From positions 1 through 24,558 of the forward strand of contig NZ_DATJPM010000044.1 of assembly GCF_035506375.1 (NCBI RefSeq): DNA of 24,558 nt. The letters run 5' to 3'. Of this stretch, positions 1 to 6,765 are shown piece after piece. Both the position numbers and the translations under genes were made by a program. Within the stretch, counting starts at the first letter, position 1; every line of letters begins with the position of its first letter. The stretch is from Methanocella sp. GTDB lineage: Archaea > Halobacteriota > Methanocellia > Methanocellales > Methanocellaceae. The notes under the pieces are model-generated. The model searched no databases. It saw nothing but the letters and a program-made list of their open reading frames with translations, and had not been told where the DNA came from.

Positions 1-125
1 GGCCCACGCCGTTCTACTTCCTTACCGAAGCCTTTACAGCGGTCGCAAACGTTCATCTCCGCTCTATCGATGATTATATGGTGCGATTTCCCGGAAATCT
101 CTGCTCCGCATATTTCACATTGCAT
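1..125 (-). CDS. aMBF1-type transcription factor, N-terminal part (cut by window edge)
   Basis: The reverse strand encodes a 41-residue start beginning MQCEICGAEISGKSHH and leaving the window. C3/C6 and C27/C30 form a four-Cys zinc ribbon with spacing CxxC-x20-CxxC. This matches the N-terminus of archaeal multiprotein bridging factor 1 (aMBF1), whose missing C-terminal part should carry a helix-turn-helix domain. The frame was read directly from the sequence because it is short and partial. An AT-rich box (revcomp AAAATTTATCC, about 157-167) sits roughly 30-40 bases upstream of the ATG. The gene diverges from the proteasome ATPase gene. Family assignment is from the zinc-ribbon pattern only; the HTH cannot be checked here. 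Confidence 0.7.
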   Translation of the reverse strand, partial: MQCEICGAEISGKSHHIIIDRAEMNVCDRCKGFGKEVERRG

Positions 126-187
126 ATGTATCCATGTATTACAGGCATGTTTGACGGATAAATTTTCCGATAATCCGGTAAGATAAG

Positions 188-197
188 CATATATACC
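188..197 (+). promoter_or_regulatory. TATA-like box of the proteasome ATPase gene
   Basis: The sequence CATATATACC lies about 30 bases before the ATG at 226. An archaeal TATA box at this distance places transcription start at or just before that ATG, implying a leaderless or very short-leader mRNA. No Shine-Dalgarno sequence is visible before the ATG. This favours the ATG at 226 over the in-frame TTG at 217. Confidence 0.5.
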
Positions 198-225
198 AGA
201 AAAAATAACTTTCTAATTGATTCAT

Positions 226-1464
226 ATGGCTGACGGATCGGGCATAGATATTCAGGAAGACGTGCCAGTAAGCGATTTTTCCAAGTACCTCCTGGACAGG
301 GTACGACAGCTCGAGGAGCGGAACGTCCGATTAAAGGAGGAATACCGGAAAATAGAGCTGGAGAAGAAATCCGTCGAGAACAAGAAGGTCCAGTACGAGC
401 GGGAGAACCGAAAGCTCACTGCCGAGCTCGACCGGCTTAAGACCCCGCCGCTGCTGGTCGGGACTGTTATAGACGTGATGGCGAACAATAAGCTGGTCAT
501 CAAATCGTCCAGCGGGCCGAAATTCGTCGTCAACTCTTCTCAATTCATTAACTCGAAGGATATTTACCCGGGAGCGAAGGTGGCGCTAAACCAGCAGTCG
601 CTCGCGGTCATCGAGGTGCTCCCGCCAGTGAAGGACCCGATGGTCCTGGGCATGGAGGTCCTCGAGGCGCCGGACATCGACTACCAGAATATCGGAGGCC
701 TGGAAGACCAGATCAACGAGATCCGGGAGACGGTGGAGCTGCCACTGCTGAAGCCGGAGCTGTTCGAGAAGGTCGGCATCTCGCCGCCCAAGGGCGTGCT
801 ACTCTATGGCCCGCCTGGAACGGGGAAGACGCTGCTCGCGAAGGCCGTGGCCCACAGCACAAAGGCCTCGTTTATCCGTATCATCGGCTCCGAGCTCGTG
901 CAAAAGTACATCGGCGAGGGAGCCCGCATGGTGCGCGAGCTTTTCGAGCTGGCCAAGGAAAAGTCGCCATCGATCATTTTCATAGACGAGATCGACTCAA
1001 TAGGCGCGAAGCGCCTCGACAGCATTACCTCGGGCGACCGTGAAGTACAGCGTACCCTGGTGCAGCTGCTGGCCGAGATGGACGGCTTCGACCCGAGAGG
1101 CAACGTGCGCATTCTGGCGGCCACGAACCGTCCGGACATCCTGGACCCCGCGCTCCTGAGGCCGGGCCGGTTCGACCGCATCATCAAGGTGCCGATGCCC
1201 AACGCCGATGCGAGGACTGAGATCCTCAAGATCCACGCCCGGAAGATGAACCTCGCGGGCGACGTGAACCTAAAGAAGATCGGCCAGATGACCGACGACA
1301 CCAGCGGCGCCGACCTGTCGGCGATCGTCATGGAAGCCGGCATGTACGCTATCCGGGCCAGCCGTGACGTCGTGACGAACGAGGACTTCACGCAGGCCAT
1401 GCAAAAGGTGCTCGGCGAGCGCAACAAGAACCTGACTGAGATGAACATGACGGTGTTCGCCTGA
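226..1464 (+). CDS. pan: Proteasome-activating nucleotidase (PAN), AAA+ ATPase ring
   Basis: PAN unfolds substrates and threads them into the archaeal 20S proteasome in the cytoplasm. The 412-residue protein has the family order: N-terminal coiled coil (about 15-70, rich in E/K/R), OB-type domain (about 75-140), then the AAA+ module. Walker A GPPGTGKT is at about 195-202, Walker B IIFIDEID at about 250-257, and the second region of homology contains ATNRPDILDPALLRPGRFDR. The start at 226 (MADGSG) is preferred over TTG 217 because of the TATA position. The C-terminus reads MTVFA. PAN normally docks into the proteasome alpha ring through a terminal hydrophobic-Tyr-X motif, and here V-F-A has Phe in place of Tyr. 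Length is normal for PAN. No proteasome core genes are nearby. Confidence 0.96.
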   Translation: MADGSGIDIQEDVPVSDFSKYLLDRVRQLEERNVRLKEEYRKIELEKKSVENKKVQYERENRKLTAELDRLKTPPLLVGTVIDVMANNKLVIKSSSGPKFVVNSSQFINSKDIYPGAKVALNQQSLAVIEVLPPVKDPMVLGMEVLEAPDIDYQNIGGLEDQINEIRETVELPLLKPELFEKVGISPPKGVLLYGPPGTGKTLLAKAVAHSTKASFIRIIGSELVQKYIGEGARMVRELFELAKEKSPSIIFIDEIDSIGAKRLDSITSGDREVQRTLVQLLAEMDGFDPRGNVRILAATNRPDILDPALLRPGRFDRIIKVPMPNADARTEILKIHARKMNLAGDVNLKKIGQMTDDTSGADLSAIVMEAGMYAIRASRDVVTNEDFTQAMQKVLGERNKNLTEMNMTVFA

Positions 1465-1562
1465 ATGGGCGGCACCTCAATTCTATTTTTAAAAACTGCT
1501 CTGTTGAACAATAGATGCTATCCGTCCTTGTGACCCGTTTTAAGCCTGCGAAGCCGGTTAAG

Positions 1563-1604
1563 TAAGTCCGCTCTTCGCTGACTTGTATGCTCTTCGCGGA
1601 CTTA
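1563..1604. repeat. 9-bp perfect inverted repeat with nested direct repeat, downstream of pan
   Basis: TAAGTCCGC (1563-1571) and GCGGACTTA (1596-1604) are perfect inverted copies around a 24-base loop. The motif GCTCTTCGC occurs both in the left half (1570-1578) and in the right half (1589-1597), so direct and inverted repeats overlap. The rest of the 245-base spacer (1465-1709) is AT-rich with a short T-run after pan, and I see no gene in it. It could be a processed 3' end, a small RNA or a protein-binding site; the sequence does not decide. Confidence 0.4.
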
Positions 1605-1709
1605 AACCTCTTATAAGGATTAGAGAGTAACGTAAATAAGGGCATTCGACACAGAAATATAAGCCAAAAGCTTACGCTATGGCCATAAAAAGTTACAATA
1701 ATGGCCGTT

Positions 1710-2075
1710 TTAGACTTTTCGCTGAATGACCGGAGTGACGTAATCCTTTAGCTCGGGCAGCTTCTTAATGCAATCGTTAATGCGAGGGTAAATTTCGTGC
1801 CTGGAGCTTACGATGATCACGTGCGCCGGGGGATGTATCCTGCCTAAAACGTCGATGGCGACACCGGCATCGTCGCTTAATGCCACGAGCGCCGCCGACT
1901 TACACTGCTTTTTCAGCGGCACCTTCATGACATCGACCAGTATCTTATCCGCGGCGTTCGGAGTCAGCTCCCTGGGACTCACTGCGAACGTCAACCCCCC
2001 ATGCCTCTGCAGGTCTGAGATCGCTGTGTTTAGTTTTACCGGGTCATCGGCCCGAATTACAGCAAAAGATTCCAT
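1710..2075 (-). CDS. DUF356-like small protein of methanogens
   Basis: A 121-residue soluble protein starting MESFAVIRADDPVKLNTAIS. The opening beta strand, followed by a conserved-looking I-R-A-D/N and a helix with DLQRHGG, resembles the methanogen-restricted DUF356 family, whose members are about this length. That assignment is from memory of the family pattern. No catalytic motif, signal peptide or membrane segment is visible. An alternating beta/alpha pattern with Val/Ile-rich strands (ALVALS, HVIIVSS) suggests a small alpha/beta fold. AAGGGG sits about 5 bases before the ATG as a ribosome-binding site. The gene diverges from the TsaC gene, and the two share a short control region with a dyad. 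Function unknown. Confidence 0.7.
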   Translation of the reverse strand: MESFAVIRADDPVKLNTAISDLQRHGGLTFAVSPRELTPNAADKILVDVMKVPLKKQCKSAALVALSDDAGVAIDVLGRIHPPAHVIIVSSRHEIYPRINDCIKKLPELKDYVTPVIQRKV

Positions 2076-2083
2076 TTTTACCC

Positions 2084-2101
2084 CTTACTCGTAAGAGTAA
2101 G
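2084..2101. promoter_or_regulatory. Perfect dyad in the leader of the DUF356-like gene (possible operator)
   Basis: CTTACTC-GTAA-GAGTAAG is a perfect 7-bp inverted repeat with a 4-base centre. It ends 8 bases before the DUF356-like start codon and abuts that gene's AAGGGG ribosome-binding site. On the other side lies the promoter of the TsaC operon. It could be an operator for a dimeric regulator, or a small hairpin controlling translation of the DUF356-like mRNA. Confidence 0.4.
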
Positions 2102-2177
2102 ACATTGTTTGGCAATCTTTGGTAATAAACGTATCTATTGTGTAACATTTTTTATGTTTGCCCGCCGATACCATATC

Positions 2178-2771
2178 ATGCTTGTCGGGAATGATATCGG
2201 CCATGCAGCCGGTATTGTAAAGAACGGGGGAGTAATTGCTTATCCCACGGAGACCGTCTACGGTGTCGGTGCCCTGGCGACGGACGTGGGCGCCCTGGAG
2301 AAGGTCTACCGCATTAAGAGCCGGCCGTTGAGCCAGCCGCTTTCCATCGCCGTATCGAGCATGGAGATGCTCAGGAGCGTGGCAAAGGTGGAGTGCGAGG
2401 ATTTTATCCTTAAGTTTTTACCAGGCCCCGTCACGGTAATTCTTAAAAAGAATAGGGCTTTACCCGACATCCTGACAGCCCGCTCGAAGTACGTGGGCAT
2501 ACGGTGGCCGGACAATAAGATGGCGCTGGACCTCATAGGCCAGACGGGGCCGATCGTGTCTACCAGTGCCAACCTGCACGGGGAAAAGGACCCGGTCCGG
2601 GCCGAAGAGGTAACGATACCCGTGGATTACGTGCTCGACGGCGGGCCCTGTAAATATGGCGCCCCGTCGACGGTCGTGGACCTGCACGAGTTTACCATCG
2701 TGCGAAAGGGCATCATGTACGAGGATGTGCGGCGCTATATGTACGGGTGCGGGTGCGCCACTGAGGATTAA
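2178..2771 (+). CDS. tsaC: Threonylcarbamoyl-AMP synthase, TsaC/Sua5/YrdC family
   Basis: This enzyme makes threonylcarbamoyl-AMP from threonine, bicarbonate and ATP, the first step of t6A37 modification of ANN-decoding tRNAs. The 197-residue protein is a single YrdC domain without the extra Sua5 domain. It shows the family blocks AYPTETVYGVG (near residue 22), YRIKSRPLSQPL and the FLPGPVTVILKK strand. It also has GIRWPDN and the nucleotide-binding STSANLHGEKDP. The ATG at 2178 is chosen over an upstream in-frame start at 2109: the protein then begins where the family begins, and TTTTTTATG near 2147-2155 is a TATA-like box about 25 bases upstream, consistent with a leaderless mRNA. It is first of three closely spaced genes, and its stop is 2 bases before map. 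Confidence 0.9.
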   Translation: MLVGNDIGHAAGIVKNGGVIAYPTETVYGVGALATDVGALEKVYRIKSRPLSQPLSIAVSSMEMLRSVAKVECEDFILKFLPGPVTVILKKNRALPDILTARSKYVGIRWPDNKMALDLIGQTGPIVSTSANLHGEKDPVRAEEVTIPVDYVLDGGPCKYGAPSTVVDLHEFTIVRKGIMYEDVRRYMYGCGCATED

Positions 2772-2773
2772 TA

Positions 2774-3664
2774 ATGCATATTTTCTTAGATATCGAGGCC
2801 CTGCGAAGCTATGAAGAGGCTGGCGATATCGTAAAAAATGTGAGGCGATCGATCACGCCGTCTATTAAAGAAGGCGCAATGCTGCTCGACATCGCCACGC
2901 TCGTTGAAGAGGAGATAACCGGGTCTGGAGGCCGGCCTGCTTTCCCCTGCACGATTGCCATTAACGAGACAGCGTCCCATTATACGCCTTCGAGGGATGA
3001 TGAGCGCTCTTTAAGAAGGGGGGATCTAGTCAAGGTTGACTTTGGGGCCTGCGTCCACGGGTACGTTGCCGATGCCGCGTTTACCGTCGAGATAGGGACG
3101 CGTGAGCAGGAAGCGCTGATCATCGCAGCGAAGGAGGCGCTTTTTGCGGGAATCGCCCGTATAAGGCCGGGAGTACCTGTCAGCCGGGTGGGCGGGGCCA
3201 TTCATGATGAAGCGGCTTCTCGGGGCTTTCACGTCCTGAAGGACTTGCTTGGCCACAGCCTCGGCTGGAACTGCCTGCATGGAGGCCTGACCATCCCCCC
3301 GTATGACGATGGCTCGGACTTAAAAATAAGAGAGGGCGACGTGCTCGCCATCGAGCCGTTCCTCACGAAAGGCAGCGGTATAATATCCAGAATCGGCGGA
3401 GGAAATATATATCAGCTATTTAGAAATGGCGAGATATATGCCCATGGGCCAGAGGAAAAGGAGTTGCTAGGATTTATACATGAGCACTATGGCACCTTCC
3501 CGTTCGCAGAACGCTGGCTGCCAAAGCCCGGAGGCCTGCCGGGCCTGCTGAGTTCCGCCTGCGTCAAGGCTTTCCCCATGATGGTAGAAGCCGACGGCGC
3601 GCCCGTTGCCCAGGCAGAGGCCACGGTCATCGTCGAGCACGATGGGTACATGATCATCACTTGA
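2774..3664 (+). CDS. map: Methionine aminopeptidase, archaeal type II
   Basis: This cytoplasmic metalloprotease removes the initiator methionine from nascent proteins. The 296-residue length and layout match archaeal type IIa enzymes. All five expected dinuclear-metal ligands are present: D89 (VKVDFG), D100 (YVAD), H161 (LGHS), E194 (AIEPF) and E282 (AQAEATVIVE). The supporting histidines H70 (SHYTP) and H169 (CLHGG) are also there. The type II insertion occupies roughly 225-275 (EHYGTFPFAERWLP). The start is 2 bases after the TsaC stop, so translation is probably coupled. Pairing with a tRNA-modification gene suggests a translation-related operon. Confidence 0.95.
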   Translation: MHIFLDIEALRSYEEAGDIVKNVRRSITPSIKEGAMLLDIATLVEEEITGSGGRPAFPCTIAINETASHYTPSRDDERSLRRGDLVKVDFGACVHGYVADAAFTVEIGTREQEALIIAAKEALFAGIARIRPGVPVSRVGGAIHDEAASRGFHVLKDLLGHSLGWNCLHGGLTIPPYDDGSDLKIREGDVLAIEPFLTKGSGIISRIGGGNIYQLFRNGEIYAHGPEEKELLGFIHEHYGTFPFAERWLPKPGGLPGLLSSACVKAFPMMVEADGAPVAQAEATVIVEHDGYMIIT

Positions 3665-3673
3665 GGCTTTAGA

Positions 3674-4627
3674 ATGATGGTAAGGTTGAGGGATTTTGTC
3701 GAGACGAAGGAGCACTGGATCTTCTCCGTGGTAGATTATTATTGCGGGGGTGGCGCCCGCTGCCTGTTGCGCTACGTTCCCGGCCCGGACGGAGAGCGCG
3801 TCCGTGATGGGATCCGCTATAAAAAAATGGGCTTCGACGAGGCCTACGCGTTCATCAGGGAGAACCGGCCCGAATACATCGACGGCGTCATGGTCGTGCC
3901 CTTCGGCGACGTCATGAAGCATTACCAGCCCCATGACGGCCTCGTCCGAATTCTCGACACGGACCGCAGGGCGAAAAAGATGGTCGAAGCATTAAAGGGA
4001 GTGGAGTTCGAGTCGATGGGAATCACGGGCTCGAAGCTCGTCGGCCTTGGGGCCGAGACGTCGGACGTCGACTTTGTCGTTTATGGTACAGAATGGTATA
4101 AGGCCCGGGACGCCCTTCAGCGGGCCACTGCCGCGCGAAAGATCGACGCGATAGACGAGGCGGGCTGGGAAAAGATATACAAGAAGAGGAAGCCCGAGCT
4201 TAGCTTCGAGGAGTTCTATTTACACGAGCGGCGAAAAGGCAATCGCTGCCTTCTGGACGGCGCCCTGACGGACCTGCTGTTCGTCCGGTCCTGGGACCAG
4301 ATTGGGCCGCGGGTGCCCATCGGGCATAGCCTGGGGATAAAAACAATTACGGCCAGAGTTACCGATGCTGAGTTCGCCTTCGACAGCCCGGCCATCTATC
4401 AGGTTAAGCACCCGGAAATCAAGGCAGTTTTATCGTTTACGCATACCTATGCCGGGCAGGCGCTGGCCGGAGAGACCATCGAGGCCTGCGGGCGGATGGA
4501 GGAGTACCCGGACGGCAGGGTGCTTGTCATCGGCACGTCGAGAGAGCCGAAGGGCGAGTGGATCAAGTCTTTGACTCTACTAGAAAAAGCCGAAAAAAAT
4601 AAGAATGCGGGCCTTAAGCGGCCTTAA
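3674..4627 (+). CDS. Predicted nucleotidyltransferase (Pol-beta-like fold)
   Basis: A 317-residue soluble protein. The central segment has the nucleotidyltransferase signature: G119-S120, then the acidic pair D131-V-D133 in the strand DVDFVVYG. This is the pattern of the DNA polymerase beta-like superfamily and resembles archaeal 'predicted nucleotidyltransferase' proteins. An N-terminal domain of about 95 residues and a C-terminal domain of about 120 residues flank it. The C-terminal part ends in a small beta domain (YPDGRVLVIGTS) and a Lys-rich tail. Substrate is unknown; tRNA, another RNA or a small molecule are all possible. It starts 9 bases after map, so is probably the third gene of that operon. 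The two adjacent ATGs (3674, 3677) are equally plausible starts. It ends 14 bases before the convergent htpX. Confidence 0.8.
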   Translation: MMVRLRDFVETKEHWIFSVVDYYCGGGARCLLRYVPGPDGERVRDGIRYKKMGFDEAYAFIRENRPEYIDGVMVVPFGDVMKHYQPHDGLVRILDTDRRAKKMVEALKGVEFESMGITGSKLVGLGAETSDVDFVVYGTEWYKARDALQRATAARKIDAIDEAGWEKIYKKRKPELSFEEFYLHERRKGNRCLLDGALTDLLFVRSWDQIGPRVPIGHSLGIKTITARVTDAEFAFDSPAIYQVKHPEIKAVLSFTHTYAGQALAGETIEACGRMEEYPDGRVLVIGTSREPKGEWIKSLTLLEKAEKNKNAGLKRP

Positions 4628-4641
4628 GCCCTCGTACCTTT

Positions 4642-5505
4642 TTAATAGCCGTACAGCTCGGCCTTGATCTTTTCAAGCTCGGCGATACGCTTCTCGATGG
4701 GCGGGTGAGTGGAGAACAGCTCCATCACGGCACTGGTGGTCGGAGATATGCACAGCGCCCTCGCGGACTCCAGGCCCATGGCGTCCTCCCTGCGGTATTC
4801 GCCGCCCGAGATCTTCCGTAAGGCGCTAATGAGAGCGTCAGGATTCTTCGTTGTCAGCGCGGAGCCCCGGTCTGCGCCGTACTCCCTGTATCTGGAGACG
4901 GTGTTGACAATGATCAGGCCGATAGTATTCGAGAAGATGCTCGAGATTATCCACCCTAGCATGCTAGAGCCATAGTTATTATCATTTCTGGAGAAAAGCA
5001 TCGAAAAGACGAAGTATATTACATAGCTCACCACCGACACGACGAAGCTGGCGAAGGTGACGACGAACATGTCCCTGTTCTTGATATGGGTGAGCTCGTG
5101 AGCCAGGACGCTCTCCATCTCCTTCTCGCTAAGGCGGTTGAGGATGCCGGTCGTAACGGCCACAACGGCGTGGCTCTTGTTGCGCCCCGTGGCGAAGGCG
5201 TTAGGCATTTCGTTCTGGACGATGGCGACCCTCGGCTTGGGAATGCCCATCTCGGCGGCCAGGTTCTCGACTATACGGTGAAGCCTGGGGGCCTCGTTCT
5301 CATCGACGATACGGGCGCCCGTCGACCAGAGCACCAGCTTATCCGAAAAGAAATATTGTATGAACAGGAATCCGCCCGATAATAACGCGATAAAGGCCGG
5401 GTCGACCCCCATCCAGTCTAATAAGCCGATCGCGATAATGAAGAGTATGAACAGAGAGCCGTATACGACGGCCTTACGAAGGGCCATACCCCAATCAAAT
5501 GCCAT
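4642..5505 (-). CDS. htpX: Membrane zinc metalloprotease HtpX (M48 family)
   Basis: HtpX degrades misfolded membrane proteins. The 287-residue protein has the zinc motif HELTH at 136-140, with E137 catalytic. The third ligand is E208 in YREYGAD. Hydrophobic segments at about 14-31 and 36-53 precede the protease domain, and further ones lie at about 147-171 and 183-203. This is the usual HtpX topology with the active site facing the cytoplasm. NEMPNAFATGR near 98 is also a family signature. A TATA-like box (revcomp AGTATATATCG, about 5541-5551) lies 36-46 bases before the ATG. It diverges from an HtrA-like protease gene, so two quality-control proteases share one control region. Confidence 0.94.
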   Translation of the reverse strand: MAFDWGMALRKAVVYGSLFILFIIAIGLLDWMGVDPAFIALLSGGFLFIQYFFSDKLVLWSTGARIVDENEAPRLHRIVENLAAEMGIPKPRVAIVQNEMPNAFATGRNKSHAVVAVTTGILNRLSEKEMESVLAHELTHIKNRDMFVVTFASFVVSVVSYVIYFVFSMLFSRNDNNYGSSMLGWIISSIFSNTIGLIIVNTVSRYREYGADRGSALTTKNPDALISALRKISGGEYRREDAMGLESARALCISPTTSAVMELFSTHPPIEKRIAELEKIKAELYGY

Positions 5506-5681
5506 GTTAGTATCATCTCGCTTTTAAATGATATACACTAGCGATATATACTTTATCATTTGTGGTGAAGCACTAATATCAAATCAGCAAGTATTTATAT
5601 TGTCAACATTAACCCATTGTAATGTGCCCGCTATGGCATGGCGTTCCATGGCAGGTGCCAGCATAATAAGCAAGGTAGAAC
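5506..5681. promoter_or_regulatory. Divergent control region between htpX and the HtrA-like gene
   Basis: The 176-base AT-rich spacer holds a reverse-strand TATA-like box (5541-5551) for htpX and a forward one, TATTTATAT (5592-5600), for the HtrA-like gene. AAGGT at 5672-5676 can serve as ribosome-binding site for the latter. Between the forward box and the start lie overlapping imperfect inverted repeats around TGGCATGG, CCATGGCA and GGCAGGTGCC (5635-5660), in the expected 5' leader. These could bind a stress regulator or fold in the mRNA; neither is shown. Confidence 0.45.
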
Positions 5682-6725
5682 ATGGAAACGATAGACACGA
5701 TAATTCAACCCATATCTCATACAGATAGCAAAGTGGCTGGAGCGGCGCCGTTCAGGGCGCAGGAGAAAGACGACGAGCTTCTGGACGCCTACTCCCGGGC
5801 GGTCGTCAGCGTCGTGGATAAGGTCAGCCCGGCCGTCGTGAACGTCTACGTTAGCAAGAAGATACAGCGCCCGATGATGTACGGCCCTGATGAAGTCCAG
5901 GGCGGAGGCTCGGGCTTCATCTTTACTCCGGACGGCTTCATCCTGACGAACAGCCACGTCATCCACGATGCCACGAAGATCGAGGTTACGCTATACGACG
6001 GCCGGCACTTCCCGGCGCGCGTCATCGGAGACGACCCGGATACGGACCTGGCCGTCATCAAGGTAGACGCCCACGACCTGGCTTTTGCGGAGCTGGGCGA
6101 CTCGGAGGCGCTTCGCGTAGGACAGCTAGTCATCGCGATCGGCAACCCGTTCGGCTTTAACTGTACTGTGACGTCGGGCGTCGTGAGCGCGCTGGGGAGG
6201 TCCCTCAGGACCGGCTCCGGAAGGCTCATCGACGACGTCATCCAGACCGACGCGGCCCTGAATCCCGGCAACTCCGGCGGACCGCTCGTGAATTCGAGGG
6301 GAGAGATCATCGGCGTCAATAGCGCCGTCGTCCTGCCAGCCCAGGGCATCTGTTTCGCTATTCCGTCGAGCATCGCCAGGTTCGTCGCCGCCGCCCTCAT
6401 GCACGACGGAAAGATCCGCCGCAGCTGGATCGGCATATCCGGCCAGAACGTGGCCCTGCGGCCGGAGATCGTGAAGGGCAAGCACCTGCCCGTGGAGCAG
6501 GGCGTGCTGGTGGTCAGCCTCGAACGCCGCAGTCCCGCGGAAAGGGCCGGCCTCGTACCGGGCGACGTCATCGTCGGCATGGACGAGCATCCCGTGAAGT
6601 CGATCGACGACCTGCATAAGCTCCTGACCGAGGAGTTCATCAACAAGAAGGCAAAGCTGACGGTCCTGCGCCGGCTCGATAAGCTCTCGATGGATATCGT
6701 GCCAGTGGAAAAGCTGGGTCAATAA
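5682..6725 (+). CDS. HtrA/DegP-like trypsin-fold serine protease with one PDZ domain, no export signal
   Basis: A 347-residue S1C-type protease. The catalytic triad is H92 (TNSHVI), D122 (DTDLAVIK) and S198 (NPGNSGGPL). A single PDZ domain follows at about 258-340 (EQGVLVVSLERRSPAERAGL, then PGDVIVGMD). The N-terminus (METIDTIIQPISHTD) is polar, with no signal peptide, twin-arginine motif or membrane anchor, so the enzyme is predicted to work in the cytoplasm. This differs from bacterial periplasmic DegP. An AAGGT ribosome-binding site precedes the ATG. Divergent pairing with htpX fits a role in protein quality control. Family membership is clear; substrates are unknown. Confidence 0.92.
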   Translation: METIDTIIQPISHTDSKVAGAAPFRAQEKDDELLDAYSRAVVSVVDKVSPAVVNVYVSKKIQRPMMYGPDEVQGGGSGFIFTPDGFILTNSHVIHDATKIEVTLYDGRHFPARVIGDDPDTDLAVIKVDAHDLAFAELGDSEALRVGQLVIAIGNPFGFNCTVTSGVVSALGRSLRTGSGRLIDDVIQTDAALNPGNSGGPLVNSRGEIIGVNSAVVLPAQGICFAIPSSIARFVAAALMHDGKIRRSWIGISGQNVALRPEIVKGKHLPVEQGVLVVSLERRSPAERAGLVPGDVIVGMDEHPVKSIDDLHKLLTEEFINKKAKLTVLRRLDKLSMDIVPVEKLGQ

Positions 6726-6727
6726 AT

Positions 6728-6765
6728 TAAAAAGAACATAAAAGGACGATTAGAGATAATCGTCC
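6728..6765 (-). terminator. Hairpin plus T-rich tail at the end of the corA-like gene
   Basis: GGACGATTA (6744-6752) and TAATCGTCC (6757-6765) form a perfect 9-bp stem with a GAGA loop. On the reverse strand the stem overlaps the last codons of the transporter gene and is followed by TTTTATGTTCTTTTTAATT. That is a stem-plus-U-tract arrangement suited to ending the transporter transcript. It lies in the short convergent spacer after the HtrA-like gene and may also mark that gene's 3' end. Confidence 0.5.

Noticed and set aside
804..1511. Long open frame on the reverse strand opposite the PAN gene.
   Set aside because: It is antisense to the conserved ATPase core, with a Ser/Arg/Pro-rich composition typical of a shadow frame in GC-rich DNA.
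2774..3664. Apparent loss of a metal-binding Asp in methionine aminopeptidase (His in VHGYVAD).
   Set aside because: On realignment the ligand is the Asp in VKVDFG (D89), which is present. The His position is not a ligand.
5846..6646. 266-codon open frame antisense to the HtrA-like gene.
   Set aside because: The opposite strand has an intact catalytic triad and PDZ domain. The antisense product has low-complexity Ser/Pro/Thr composition and no motif.
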